A DNA stretch of 64,000 nt from Candidatus Zhuqueibacterota bacterium. GTDB taxonomy: Bacteria > Zhuqueibacterota > Zhuqueibacteria > Zhuqueibacterales > Zhuqueibacteraceae. Of this stretch, positions 35,446 to 44,200 are shown one piece after another. The first letter of the stretch is position 1, and every line of letters begins with the position of its first letter. A model generated the notes under the pieces. That model had not been told where the DNA came from, made no database searches, and worked only from the letters and a program-made list of their open reading frames with translations. The translations under genes were made by a program, and so were the position numbers. The stretch covers positions 65,367-129,366 of the forward strand of contig JAKEEU010000332.1 in NCBI GenBank assembly GCA_022616415.1, read 5' to 3'.

Positions 35446-36870
35446 ATGGCGAACGCCGGAGAAAAATCTCAAAAATTCGACCGCACCCTCACCGAAGGCC
35501 CCATCCTCAAAGCCGTATGGAAGTTGGCGTGGCCGACGATGCTGCAAAACATCATTGCGGGGCTGCAAGGCATCATCGATCACACCATGGTCGGCAATCT
35601 CATCGGCTACACGGCGAACGCCGCCATTGGCGTGAGTTGGCAAATCTTTTTAGTGGTCGTCGTGTTTGTCAGCTCGTTGTTCGCCGGCATGGGCGTGATG
35701 GTCGCGCGCTTTGCCGGCGCGGGTGAGCCGGAAAAAGTCAATCGCGTGGTCTACCAAGCGTTTTTGACGGCGGTCGTTCTTTCGTGTCTTATTTTAGCGC
35801 CCATTGGTTATTTCTTCGCGCCGCAGTTGTTGGACGTGGTCAACGCCGCGGCGGAGGTCAAAGCCGAGGCCTTGCCCTATTTGCGCATCATGTTTGTTTT
35901 TAGCTTCGGCATGCTCATTTTTTTCATGCTCGGCGGCGCCTTGCGTGCTGCCGGTGATGCACAGACGCCGCTGCGTCTCGGCATGGCGATGACGGTTCTC
36001 AATTTGGTTTTCAATATCATTCTCATTCGCGGGTTGGGCCCGATTCCGGCTTTCGGCACGGCAGGCGCAGCGATGGGCACGGTGATCGCGGCGGGCATCG
36101 CGGCGCTGGCCGGACTTTATCTCCTTTTCTCCAAACGGCTGGTCGTGCAATTCTCCAAAACCATGAATTGGCGGCCGGATTGGGAGATCATTCGCTCGCT
36201 GTTTCGTTTCGGCTTGCCCACCGGCTTTCAAGGCATCGCGATGAATCTCGCCGGCGTGATGTTGTTGCGTTTCATCGGCTCGTTGCAGGAGAGCGCCGCC
36301 GCGCAGGCGGCGTATGCCGTCGGCTATACCGAGCTGTTTTCTCTCATCACATGGAGTTCAGTTGGATTAATGGGCGCGACCTCGGCGTTGGTCGGCCAAA
36401 ATCTTGGCGCCGGCAAACCGGAGCGTTCCGTGCTCGCCGTGCATACGGCTTCAAAAATCGGCTTGACGCTCGCAGCAGTTATCGGCGCGCTGTTCATGCT
36501 GATACCGCAACATCTGCTGGCGCTCTTCGGGATGTCTGAACCGGTCGTGGTTGGCATCGGCACGGAACTGCTGCGATATTTGAGCCTTTCGGGATTGTTC
36601 ATTACCATCGCGCTGGCGTATACCGGCGGCTTGCAAGGCGCCGGCGATACGCGCAGCCCGCTTTATATCACGCTGATTTCGCAAATCGTGATTCCGCTCG
36701 GGATGTGTGGTGCGTTGCAATCGACGCGCGGATTGCAGCCGGCCGATATTTGGCTGGCTATCGTCATCGGACATGCGACGCGTTGCGCATTATCGACGCT
36801 GCGATTCCGGCAAGGAAAGTGGAGGGCGATCAAAGTGGAAATCGGCGCCGAGACGCTGCAACCTGAATGA
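35446..36870 (+). CDS. MATE family efflux transporter
   Basis: A 474-residue membrane protein with about 12 hydrophobic helices. It is a multidrug and toxic compound extrusion transporter that exports cations using a sodium or proton gradient. The family pattern is clear: LTEGPILKAVWKLAWPTMLQ at the start, the duplicated six-helix halves, GGALRAAGDAQTPLRLG in helix 5 and GGLQGAGDTRSPLYITL in the equivalent helix of the second half. The ATG is preceded by AGGAGCATC. The neighbouring genes give no hint of substrate. Confidence 0.93.
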   Translation: MANAGEKSQKFDRTLTEGPILKAVWKLAWPTMLQNIIAGLQGIIDHTMVGNLIGYTANAAIGVSWQIFLVVVVFVSSLFAGMGVMVARFAGAGEPEKVNRVVYQAFLTAVVLSCLILAPIGYFFAPQLLDVVNAAAEVKAEALPYLRIMFVFSFGMLIFFMLGGALRAAGDAQTPLRLGMAMTVLNLVFNIILIRGLGPIPAFGTAGAAMGTVIAAGIAALAGLYLLFSKRLVVQFSKTMNWRPDWEIIRSLFRFGLPTGFQGIAMNLAGVMLLRFIGSLQESAAAQAAYAVGYTELFSLITWSSVGLMGATSALVGQNLGAGKPERSVLAVHTASKIGLTLAAVIGALFMLIPQHLLALFGMSEPVVVGIGTELLRYLSLSGLFITIALAYTGGLQGAGDTRSPLYITLISQIVIPLGMCGALQSTRGLQPADIWLAIVIGHATRCALSTLRFRQGKWRAIKVEIGAETLQPE

Positions 36871-37384
36871 GCCGGAACCAGACAGATTCAAAAAGCAAAT
36901 TGCTCCAATGGGTAAAAATGTTTTTGCTTTTCTGTAAAACTGTGCCGCCCAATTTTTCCGCATTGCCCGGCCTTTGAGCCTACATTTAGCGTAGTTTTGG
37001 AGGCGAGAAAAGACAAGCTTGGCCTTTGCTTGGTCGATGCTGAGAAATAACGATTTATCGGGATAGAATGGCCTACTTATACTATCTCGCCTCCTAAATC
37101 CTCGTTGTCAACCACCTTAGCAGTTCTTCGCTCGGTGACTGCTATTTTCCTATAGTCGCGATTACCTTTCCGGAAATGACCTTGAGCTTTTCGGACTTAC
37201 ATTTTAGCCGCTGAGCGCGCCGATAAGAAAATGCGCCAGGGAGATGAGGCCAGGCCGGCAGGGCTACGCTCGAAGGGCACAAATCAATCGTTGTTCCGTT
37301 TGCCGGAACGACTTCAGCTTTCAGCACGCTCGTATTTTACAATGATCAACATTTCGTCCAATCCGTCGCCGAAAAGGGATTTTC
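36871..37384. other. Intergenic region with long-range inverted repeat
   Basis: No gene can be supported here. GGAGGCGAGA (36999-37008) and TCTCGCCTCC (37085-37094) form a perfect ten-base inverted pair around about 76 bases. Further on, GTTCCG and CGGAAC (about 37292-37308) form a small hairpin. A structured RNA or leader is possible but I cannot match it to a known family. Confidence 0.4.
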
Positions 37385-37849
37385 ATGATCGATTGGTTCG
37401 TCAAAGGGAGAACTTGGGCTGCAACTATGAACCGAATCGTCATGCTCAACGAGGACCTGGAGTCCCAGATGCGCATGTATCTGGCGCTGTGTCCTCATTA
37501 CCGGATCGAGATTGCGGAGAACGAGCTCGCGTTGATGCGGCTCCTGCGCCGCAAGAAACCGCATCTGCTTTTGTTGGATGCGCATTACAGCAGATTTAAC
37601 CACAACGGCAGGTCGGTGAGCAAGCTGGTCGAAAAAATCAAGCGCAAATACATTCATCTTCCCGTGCTGGCGATCATCAACGGCGAGGATGAACGGATCG
37701 GGGAAACGTTGGCGCAGCGGGGCGCGGCCGGCTGGATTAACCGCCGCATTCAAATCGATACCTTGCTCCAGCGCGTGGATGATCTGCTGCAAACGATTCC
37801 ATCATTTATGGAAAGCACCTACATACGACCCGAAGAAATCATGGCGTAG
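37385..37849 (+). CDS. Receiver-like protein, degenerate
   Basis: A 154-residue protein resembling a single response-regulator receiver domain. From residue 15 (NRIVMLNEDLESQMRMYLAL) it follows the beta-alpha pattern: LLLLDAHY supplies a candidate phospho-acceptor Asp, and LPVLAIINGED and the final AGWINRRI helix match later strands. The acidic pair in strand 1 is reduced to Glu-Asp, and the conserved Lys of strand 5 appears to be replaced by Arg, so phosphorylation is doubtful. AAAGGGA precedes the ATG at 37385; the domain itself would also start at ATG 37427. No DNA-binding output domain is present. A strong terminator follows. Confidence 0.55.
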   Translation: MIDWFVKGRTWAATMNRIVMLNEDLESQMRMYLALCPHYRIEIAENELALMRLLRRKKPHLLLLDAHYSRFNHNGRSVSKLVEKIKRKYIHLPVLAIINGEDERIGETLAQRGAAGWINRRIQIDTLLQRVDDLLQTIPSFMESTYIRPEEIMA

Positions 37850-37949
37850 AGTTGACGAGCAAGCTGCACCGCTTGGGTTGTATCCATTGCGCGCGGCTTG
37901 CGCCATGCCGTGGCTTTCGGGCCGCAAAATATTTGGATGACAAATATAC

Positions 37950-37990
37950 AAGCCGGTTTTCAAGTGTTTGTGAAAACCGGCTTTTTGTTT
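37950..37990 (+). terminator. Rho-independent terminator
   Basis: AAGCCGGTTTTCA and its inverted copy TGAAAACCGGCTT enclose an eight-base loop. The stem is followed by TTTGTTTTT. It closes the receiver-like gene. Confidence 0.92.
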
Positions 37991-38026
37991 TTGCCCTTGC
38001 TTTTTCCCCGCCATTTTTCTATTTTG

Positions 38027-38089
38027 AAATTGACACGTCAAAACCAGAATCAATTGTTAGAGGCATGGAATGATCACTTTAGCCAGTAA
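38027..38089 (+). pseudogene. C-terminal remnant of a DUF4160 gene
   Basis: The last 20 codons before the stop at 38087-38089 read KLTRQNQNQLLEAWNDHFSQ. This closely matches the end of DUF4160 proteins (a helix finishing LLEAWNEYF). The frame overlaps the DUF2442 start by 20 bases, the normal arrangement of the DUF4160-DUF2442 pair. The body of DUF4160 is missing; the terminator of the previous gene lies only about 40 bases upstream. Confidence 0.6.
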
Positions 38090-38336
38090 AGTCGCCGAAC
38101 AGGTTGGTGCAACGGACGTTCGTTTTGTTGGCAATGTGCTTTGCGTTTCTTTAAGTGACGGTCGTGAGGTTAGCATTCCCATAGAGCGAATTGAATGGTT
38201 GAGTTGGCTGGCAAAAGCTACTCAGGAACAACGTGCTAACTGGTCTCTCGAGCCAAATGGCTTTGCTATTTATTGGGATGAATTGGACGACGGCATAGAA
38301 ATCCGTCATCTGCTCGAAATGCAACCCTTGGTTTGA
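38070..38336 (+). CDS. DUF2442 domain protein
   Basis: An 88-residue protein of the DUF2442 family. The pattern ATDVRFVGNVLCVSLSDGRE, then IPIERIEWL, AT-EQRANWSLEPNGFAIYW and DELDDGIEIRHLL is characteristic. Function is unproven; such genes usually follow a DUF4160 gene in a toxin-antitoxin-like pair. Here the partner survives only as its last 20 codons, so this is an orphan. A GAGG ribosome site lies within the DUF4160 remnant. Confidence 0.8.
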   Translation: MITLASKVAEQVGATDVRFVGNVLCVSLSDGREVSIPIERIEWLSWLAKATQEQRANWSLEPNGFAIYWDELDDGIEIRHLLEMQPLV

Positions 38337-38404
38337 TACATGACTTTCTGAACATTTTTTCTATAGACGTTTCGGTTTGATTAGAACTCAACTATGGAGT
38401 GTGC

Positions 38405-39109
38405 ATGCGTTTATTACTTTCCTTTCTATTCATCATGATTGCCGGTGCAATCATTGGTTGCAGCAAAACAGCCTCGCAAGGGCAAAACGCCGAAGGCCAG
38501 CCGGCTCAAAACAGCAAAGGAGCGGAGGTGAACAAAACCCCAAGCGCCGCCGAAATTCAGGCGCTGATCGAGAAGGCCAAAACGACACCGGCGGTCGAGG
38601 TGGCGAGCGACGAAGTCGGCGTCATTGAAACCGATTTGGGTCGCATCGTGCTCGAGTTCTTTCCAAGTGTTGCGCCGGAACATTGCCGTAATTTCAAAAA
38701 GCTGGCGGGCATCGGCTTTTATGACGGTGTGACGTTTCATCGCGTCGTTCCCGGCTTCGTGATTCAGGGCGGCGATATTCTCTCGCGCGACGCCGACCGC
38801 AGCAACGACGGCACCGGCGATCCCGGCTACACGCTGCCGGCGGAATTTAGCAATTTGCCGCACGAGCGCGGCACGTTATCGATGGCGCGCAAAGGTTATA
38901 ATGTCAACACCGCCGGCAGCCAATTTTTTATCTGCGTTGCTCCTGCCCAACAGTTGAACGGCCAATACACCGTCTTTGGCCGCGTGTTGGAGGGAATGGA
39001 AGTCGTCGACAAGATTGTTTCTACTTCTGGAACCGACGCAGTCAAACAAGCTCCGGATAACCCGGTCGTCTTGAACAAAGTGCACGTGGTGAAACGTAAT
39101 GAGCTTTAA
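38405..39109 (+). CDS. Cyclophilin-type peptidyl-prolyl isomerase lipoprotein
   Basis: A 234-residue lipoprotein (MRLLLSFLFIMIAGAIIGC, lipobox Cys 19). After a linker rich in Gln, Lys and Ala, the cyclophilin domain spans about 75-230. It includes FYDGVTFHRVVPGFVIQGGD with the catalytic Arg, AGSQFFICVAPAQQLNGQYT and VFGRVLEGMEVVDKI. It would assist folding of exported proteins. GGAG lies six bases before ATG 38405; a GTG two codons earlier is less likely. The last eleven bases overlap the subtilase gene, suggesting coupled translation of a folding factor and a secreted protease. Confidence 0.93.
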   Translation: MRLLLSFLFIMIAGAIIGCSKTASQGQNAEGQPAQNSKGAEVNKTPSAAEIQALIEKAKTTPAVEVASDEVGVIETDLGRIVLEFFPSVAPEHCRNFKKLAGIGFYDGVTFHRVVPGFVIQGGDILSRDADRSNDGTGDPGYTLPAEFSNLPHERGTLSMARKGYNVNTAGSQFFICVAPAQQLNGQYTVFGRVLEGMEVVDKIVSTSGTDAVKQAPDNPVVLNKVHVVKRNEL

Positions 39110-41165
39110 ACGAATCCTTCTGCTGCTCGCCATCTTTTTCTTCTTTCTGCCGATGTTGGCAGAAAACGCCGCTGCTGTAGAGAGACAAAAATATTGGATT
39201 TTTTTTCGTGATAAAGGCCCGTTGCGTCTGAGCAAGCGCAGCGCGCTTCTCGACGAGGCGCAAAAGCGCCTCTCGCCGCGCGCCTTGCAGCGCCGCGCCA
39301 AAGTTCTCCCGGCTGCGGCTTTAGTTGATGAGTCGGATTTCGACCTGTACCAGCCCTACCTGGATGAGCTGGCGCGCCGTGGTTTTACGCCGGTCGCCAC
39401 CTCGCGGTGGTTGAATGCGGTGAGTGTCTTCGCCACGCCGGAAGAGGTAACAACGCTGCAAAGCCTGCCGTTCGTCAAAAGCACGGAACGTGTGGCGAGC
39501 TTGAATATCCCGCCCGCTCCGGAAGCAACGCCGGAACCGCCGCCACTTTTTAAGACGACGGCAACGCATCGTTTCCAGTATGGCAATTCACTCGCCCAAA
39601 TGGAGCAAATTCGCGCGACGGATTTGCACGATGCCGGCATCTACGGTATCGGCGTGATCGTCGGCATGATGGATTCCGGTTTTCGCTGGCAGAATCACGA
39701 GGCATTTCGCCACCTTAGAGGCAAGGTGATTGGCGAAAGGGATTTCGTTAACAACGACAATGTTACGCGCAACGAAGCCGGTGATCCGGCTGGACATGAC
39801 AGCCACGGCACGCAAACGCTTTCAGCGCTCGGCGCTTTTGCGTCCGGCCAATTAATCGGCCCGGGATTCGGTGCCCGATTCATCCTCGCAAAAACCGAGT
39901 ATGTTCCCACCGAGACCCACGCCGAAGAAGACAATTGGGTGGAAGCAATTGAATGGATGGAAGGCCTCGGCGTGGATGTCACTTCGACCTCTCTGGGTTA
40001 TACGACTTTTGATGCCGGTCAAACCAGCTATACGCCGGCCCAAATGGACGGCAAAACTGCCATCATCACCATAGCGGCCGAGATGGCGGCCAGCAAAGGC
40101 GTTGTCGTCGTCAACAGCGCCGGCAACGAGGGTAATGATTTCAACTGGCGTATCATCAGTGCGCCAGCGGACGGCGAAAACGTAATTGCCGTCGGCGCCG
40201 TCGACGCCGCCGGCAATCTTGTTGGCTTCTCCAGCCGCGGCCCGACGGCAGATAACCGCATTAAGCCGGATGTTATGGCAAGAGGCTTGGGCACAACGCT
40301 CGTCAGTCCGTCCACAACGAACGGATACACCTCGAACAATGGCACCTCATTCTCATGTCCGCTCGTGGGAGGTGTTGTCGCGCAAATTCTTTCAGCCCAT
40401 CCGGATTTAACGCCGGCGCAAGTCATGGAAGCGTTGCGCCAAACCGCCAGCCGCGCCAATCAACCGGACAATGATTTTGGTTACGGCATCGTCAATGCGC
40501 GCGCGGCGGTGACGTATTGGGGACTGGCGTTCAGCAATGAGCCGGAAGTGAGCACTGCACAAAGCGGCGTGTTCGGTATCACGATGCGGATTTTGTCCAG
40601 CGGCGGGATTGCCTCGGTCAGCACGCGCATTCATTATGCGAATCGCGGCAGCGGCGTGTTCACTGCAGCGACTATGGCCCCGGTGGATTCGATTTCTTAT
40701 CTCGCGCAGATCCCGCGGCCGGCACAAACCACCGACACGTTGGAAATTTATTTTTCCGCCAACGAACTCGGCGAGGAGAGCGTGACGCACCCCAAACGCG
40801 CGCCGGAGCAAGCTTTTCTGCTCCGCGGTGACGGCCGATTGCTGAACTCCGATCAAGGGATAGTCATTCCACCGGAAAAATTTGCGTTGGCGCCCAACAT
40901 GCCAAACCCGTTCGGCGGCCGCTTCGCAGAAATAACAATGATTGCTTTCGAGCTGCCGGAACCCGCAGCCGCGCGAATGCGCATCTTCAATATCCTGGGC
41001 CAACGGGTGCGCACGATTTTTGACGGAGATTTGCCGGCTGGCCGTCACGAAATGTTTTGGGACGGAACGGATGACCGGCGCCAACCGGTTGCTGCCGGCG
41101 TTTACTTCTACGAAATTTCGACGCCGTTCGGCGTTGGCCGGAAAAAGATGCTGCTGCTCAGATAG
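39099..41165 (+). CDS. Secreted subtilisin-like serine protease with sorting domain
   Basis: A 688-residue secreted S8 peptidase. A signal peptide (1-26) is followed by an inhibitor-like propeptide region (about 30-150). The catalytic domain (about 165-475) has Asp 192 (GMMDSG), His 236 (GHDSHGTQT), oxyanion Asn 343 (NSAGNEG) and Ser 417 (NGTSFSCPL), so the triad is complete. The C-terminus (about 605-688) is a FlgD-like sorting domain: APNMPNPFGG, FNILGQRVRTIF, FWDGTDDRRQPVAAGVYFYE and a basic KKMLLLR end. It is presumably exported and anchored or released like other proteins with this tail in the window. Its start overlaps the cyclophilin gene. Confidence 0.93.
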   Translation: MSFKRILLLLAIFFFFLPMLAENAAAVERQKYWIFFRDKGPLRLSKRSALLDEAQKRLSPRALQRRAKVLPAAALVDESDFDLYQPYLDELARRGFTPVATSRWLNAVSVFATPEEVTTLQSLPFVKSTERVASLNIPPAPEATPEPPPLFKTTATHRFQYGNSLAQMEQIRATDLHDAGIYGIGVIVGMMDSGFRWQNHEAFRHLRGKVIGERDFVNNDNVTRNEAGDPAGHDSHGTQTLSALGAFASGQLIGPGFGARFILAKTEYVPTETHAEEDNWVEAIEWMEGLGVDVTSTSLGYTTFDAGQTSYTPAQMDGKTAIITIAAEMAASKGVVVVNSAGNEGNDFNWRIISAPADGENVIAVGAVDAAGNLVGFSSRGPTADNRIKPDVMARGLGTTLVSPSTTNGYTSNNGTSFSCPLVGGVVAQILSAHPDLTPAQVMEALRQTASRANQPDNDFGYGIVNARAAVTYWGLAFSNEPEVSTAQSGVFGITMRILSSGGIASVSTRIHYANRGSGVFTAATMAPVDSISYLAQIPRPAQTTDTLEIYFSANELGEESVTHPKRAPEQAFLLRGDGRLLNSDQGIVIPPEKFALAPNMPNPFGGRFAEITMIAFELPEPAAARMRIFNILGQRVRTIFDGDLPAGRHEMFWDGTDDRRQPVAAGVYFYEISTPFGVGRKKMLLLR

Positions 41166-41253
41166 TTGCTGGTTGCTCGTCGCTTGTTGCTGGTGAGAAT
41201 GGACTATTGGAGTGATGGAGCGCTGAACTTTGCATTACCCCAGCACTCCAATA
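41165..41253. repeat. GTTGCTN heptamers followed by an inverted repeat
   Basis: Units gttgctg, gttgctc, gtcgctt and gttgctg (41165-41192) run in seven-base phase immediately after the subtilase stop. Then TATTGGAGTG (41205-41214) and CACTCCAATA (41244-41253) form a ten-base inverted repeat. This is the same architecture as the CAGTNNN heptamers but with another unit. Confidence 0.5.
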
Positions 41254-41272
41254 CTCCTTTCGGAGTTTTGCG

Positions 41273-42175
41273 GTGCCTAAAAAATTGAAAGTTGGTTTGG
41301 CGCTCGGCGGCGGCGGCGCGCGCGGCTTGGCGCACGTCGGTGTGCTCAAAGTTTTAGAGGCACATCAGATTCCCATCGATGTCATCGCCGGCACGAGCAT
41401 CGGCGCGATTATCGGCGCGTTTTATGCATTGCACCCGGCGGAAGCCGGCAAGCTGGAAGAGCGAACGAAGGCCTTCGTGCAAGCGCCGGAATTTCAAGAG
41501 AGCGGGCTTGATCTGTTCAAAAAAAAGAAAGCCGCCGAGAACTTTTTTGGGCAAGTCGCGAAATATGTCAAGGAGCGCGTGGTGATCAACCTGGCGCACA
41601 GCCGGCCCTCGCTCGTGGGCGGCTGGCGGGTGTCGCGCGCCGTCGAGTTCATGCTCGAAGATCAAACTTTCGAGCAGTGCCGGCTTCCTTTTGCCTGCGT
41701 CGCCACCGATCTCGTCAGCGGCGAAGAAGTCATCTTTCGCGAAGGCAGTCTGCGCAAGGCGGTTGCGGCCAGCATGTCCATCCCTGGTTTTCTGCCGCCG
41801 CTGCAACACGACGGCCATTTGCTGGTGGATGGGGCCGTGGTGGCGCCGGTGCCGATCAATGCCTGTAAACTGCTCGGCGCCGAAGTGGTCATCGCCGTCG
41901 ATGTCAGCCAGCCGCTCGACAGTGCCGGCTACTTCGAGAATGTCATCGACGTTATTTTTCGGGCCAGCACGATTACCTCGCATCACTACAAGGAAATGTT
42001 GCTGGATTATGCGGACGTCGTCATCCGCCCGAACGTCGGCGACGTGCATTGGTCGGAATTTCGCAAGGTTCGCCACGTGGTTGCTGCCGGCGAACAGGCC
42101 ACAGAACAGATGCTGCCCAAAATCCAAAACTTGTTCGAGCAAAAGCGTTCCATCTGGCGCCGCCTATTCGGATGA
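41273..42175 (+). CDS. Patatin-like phospholipase
   Basis: A 300-residue lipid acyl hydrolase of the RssA/YlbK bacterial patatin type. The oxyanion loop GGGGARGLAHVGVL, the nucleophile motif GTSIG (Ser 42) and the catalytic Asp in DGAVV (Asp 186) are all present, giving a complete Ser-Asp dyad. There is no signal peptide, so it is probably cytosolic. The start is GTG at 41273, with GGAG nine bases upstream. Such proteins act on phospholipids, but the substrate here is unknown. Confidence 0.93.
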   Translation: MPKKLKVGLALGGGGARGLAHVGVLKVLEAHQIPIDVIAGTSIGAIIGAFYALHPAEAGKLEERTKAFVQAPEFQESGLDLFKKKKAAENFFGQVAKYVKERVVINLAHSRPSLVGGWRVSRAVEFMLEDQTFEQCRLPFACVATDLVSGEEVIFREGSLRKAVAASMSIPGFLPPLQHDGHLLVDGAVVAPVPINACKLLGAEVVIAVDVSQPLDSAGYFENVIDVIFRASTITSHHYKEMLLDYADVVIRPNVGDVHWSEFRKVRHVVAAGEQATEQMLPKIQNLFEQKRSIWRRLFG

Positions 42176-42298
42176 TCAAACTGGTTGCGATACGGATTAC
42201 GTTTTACGCTTACTTTTTGCGCTTTACCTCTCCAACCTCCGCAATCGCGGCAAAAAGCATGTAAATAAAAAATGATCAACAAAAAATTTGCGCAGGCA

Positions 42299-42327
42299 TT
42301 GACAATGATTTGTAGACTGCTTATATT
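42299..42327 (+). promoter_or_regulatory. Sigma-70 promoter for ptsN-mogA
   Basis: A near-consensus TTGACA (42299-42304), exactly 17 bases, then TATATT (42322-42327). It lies about 137 bases before the PtsN-like gene. The long leader contains GTTGTAACAATCGGTTGATAA but no structure I recognise. Confidence 0.65.
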
Positions 42328-42463
42328 ATTATGTTGTAACAATCGGTTGATAAAGATCACGCATAGGAGCTGCCGGTGGTGGTGGCGGGGAGCGCGAGGA
42401 TGAAGCACTGATATTTCAACAAGAACGGATTCGAACAACATCGCGACAGGCGGGAGATTTTCC

Positions 42464-42955
42464 ATGCAGTTATCCGATTTTCTCTCGGAAAAGCTCATTG
42501 TGCTCGGGCTGGAAGCGAACGACAAGCGCGAAGCGGTCCGCACGATGGTGGCCAGGATGGCGAGCCATAACGCGATTACCAGTCCGGAGACCTTTCTTAA
42601 CGAGGTCATCGCCCGCGAGGATATCGAGCCGACGTGCATCGGCCGGGGCGTGGCGTTTCCTCACACGCGCACGCTTTGTGTCACCCGTCCGGTGATCGCT
42701 CTCGGCCGCGCGGCGCACAGCATCCCTTTCACCTCCAAAGAGTCCGACGATGTCCGGTTGATCTTTGTGATGGGCACGCCTAAGGACGATGCCAATACCT
42801 ATCTGCAGATTTTGGCGCGACTATGCCGGCTGTTGCGCCAACAAAGTTTTCGCGAGCGTCTGCTGTCCGCGGCCACCGCAGAAGAAATTCTCGATTTGTT
42901 CAACGAATATGAGACGCCAGCCGGCAAGTACGCGGCGGCGACGGTGGTCAACTGA
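42464..42955 (+). CDS. ptsN: PTS EIIA (PtsN-like) protein
   Basis: A 163-residue EIIA domain of the fructose/nitrogen PTS class. The phosphorylatable His 67 lies in GVAFPHTRT, in its usual context. Flanking motifs are LSDFLSEKLIVLGLEANDKR and KDDANTYLQILARLCRLL. PtsN-like proteins are usually regulatory, linking phosphate from EI/HPr to nitrogen, potassium or envelope control. No sugar permease lies nearby, which supports a regulatory rather than a transport role. The stop abuts the ATG of the MogA-like gene. Confidence 0.88.
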   Translation: MQLSDFLSEKLIVLGLEANDKREAVRTMVARMASHNAITSPETFLNEVIAREDIEPTCIGRGVAFPHTRTLCVTRPVIALGRAAHSIPFTSKESDDVRLIFVMGTPKDDANTYLQILARLCRLLRQQSFRERLLSAATAEEILDLFNEYETPAGKYAAATVVN

Positions 42956-43540
42956 ATGGAATCCGGCGACCTCTTCTCGCACCGGCCATTGAAGCACTCT
43001 CGATCTCTCGCCATGATTGAATCACCCATCCGCATCGCCATTATTACGCTCAGTGATCGCGTTGCGGCAGGGACGCGCCAAGATGAAAGCGGCCTGGTGA
43101 TTCGCCAGATCGTTGCCTCTCTCGATTCACAAATCATTGCCCAAAAAGTTTTGCCCGACGAGGCGGAACAGCTTGCCGCCGAGCTTGTAATATTGGCTGA
43201 TCACGAAAACGCCGAGGTGATTTTGACCACCGGCGGCACCGGCCTTTCGCCGCGTGACGTGACGCCGGAAGCAACACTCGCCGTCATTCAGCGCCGCGTG
43301 CCCGGCATGGAAGAAGCCATGCGCGCCGCCGGCTTGGAAAAAACGCCATACGCCATGCTCTCGCGCGCCGTTGCCGGCGTGCGCGGGCAAACGTTGATCG
43401 TCAACCTGCCCGGCAGCCCGAAAGGCGTGCGCGAAAACCTCGAGGTGATTTTGCCGGTGTTGCCGCATGCCGTCAAGCTGCTGCGCGCCGCAAAAATCGA
43501 AGACGCGGAGCATCAATTTGAAACGCAAAAAGCAAAATGA
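42956..43540 (+). CDS. MogA/MoaB-family molybdopterin protein
   Basis: A 194-residue protein (about 175 if it starts at ATG 43013, where family similarity begins: IRIAIITLSDRVAAGTRQDE). The MogA/MoaB fold is shown by VILTTGGTGLSPRDVTPEAT, PGMEEAMR and RAVAGVRGQTLIVNLPGSPKG. MogA adenylylates molybdopterin before molybdenum insertion. The ATG at 42956 directly follows the ptsN stop, favouring translational coupling, although neither start has a clear ribosome site. No other molybdenum-cofactor genes are in the window. Confidence 0.88.
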   Translation: MESGDLFSHRPLKHSRSLAMIESPIRIAIITLSDRVAAGTRQDESGLVIRQIVASLDSQIIAQKVLPDEAEQLAAELVILADHENAEVILTTGGTGLSPRDVTPEATLAVIQRRVPGMEEAMRAAGLEKTPYAMLSRAVAGVRGQTLIVNLPGSPKGVRENLEVILPVLPHAVKLLRAAKIEDAEHQFETQKAK

Positions 43541-43606
43541 AAAAAGCAAACCGCAAATCGTTTAGGCAAATTTTTGCCGGACGATTTGTTTGAGGAGATA
43601 CTTGAG

Positions 43607-44083
43607 ATGATAACATTGAACCGGATAGCTCATTTCTTACTCGCCTGTTTTTTTCTGTCTTCTTTTAATCAGGAAGCCGTCGCCGGCGAGGACGTCAAAA
43701 TCACCGCCAAAGCCGTCGAAGACACCGTGCGTGTGGGCAAAGAAGCGCGGCTGCTCTTTGAAATGAAACCCAACGCCGGGCTTCACCTCAATGTCGTGCC
43801 GGCGATTACTTTGGAATTGATCGACGCCAAAAATTTTACCCTGGTTGCGAAAAAATTCACGCCGGATTCCACCAGCAAGACGCTGACCACCAAAGACGGC
43901 TACGAGATTTTCGATCCGCACCACGCCCAACCGGTTTCGTTTGCGGTCAAAGTTGAAAAAGGCGCCAAGCCCGGCCGGTATCCGTTGAAAGCCAAATTAA
44001 CCTACTACTACTGCTCCGACGCCGAAGGCTGGTGCCGCTTCACGCACGAGGAATTCGTCATTAATTTGGTGGTGGTGAAATAA
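43607..44083 (+). CDS. Exported DsbD-alpha-like protein
   Basis: A 158-residue protein with a signal peptide (about 1-27, ending EAVAGED). The start at 43607 has GAGGAGA upstream. The mature part looks like the N-terminal immunoglobulin-like domain of DsbD or related reductases: an early VRVGKEARLLFEMKPNAGLHL segment and a late pair of cysteines in KLTYYYCSDAEGWCRF, positioned as the redox pair of that domain family. It could receive or pass electrons in periplasmic thiol reduction. No membrane DsbD partner is adjacent, so this is a tentative assignment. Confidence 0.6.
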   Translation: MITLNRIAHFLLACFFLSSFNQEAVAGEDVKITAKAVEDTVRVGKEARLLFEMKPNAGLHLNVVPAITLELIDAKNFTLVAKKFTPDSTSKTLTTKDGYEIFDPHHAQPVSFAVKVEKGAKPGRYPLKAKLTYYYCSDAEGWCRFTHEEFVINLVVVK

Positions 44084-44095
44084 AAAGCCGGTAAA

Positions 44096-44172
44096 CAGTA
44101 TTCAGTGATCAGTATTCAGTGATCAGTGTCTCGTGTTCAGTACCCTATGTCTCGTGATCAGTGACCAGTAGA
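44096..44172 (+). repeat. Array of eleven CAGTNNN-type heptamers
   Basis: Eleven units in strict seven-base phase, eight of them CAGTNNN (cagtatt, cagtgat, cagtatt, cagtgat, cagtgtc, cagtacc, cagtgac, cagtaga) and three variants (tcgtgtt, ctatgtc, tcgtgat). It ends 28 bases before a decayed four-helix-bundle gene. An inverted array lies on the other side. Confidence 0.85.
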
Positions 44173-44200
44173 CAATAGCCTCGAAACAGTGGAGGATAAT

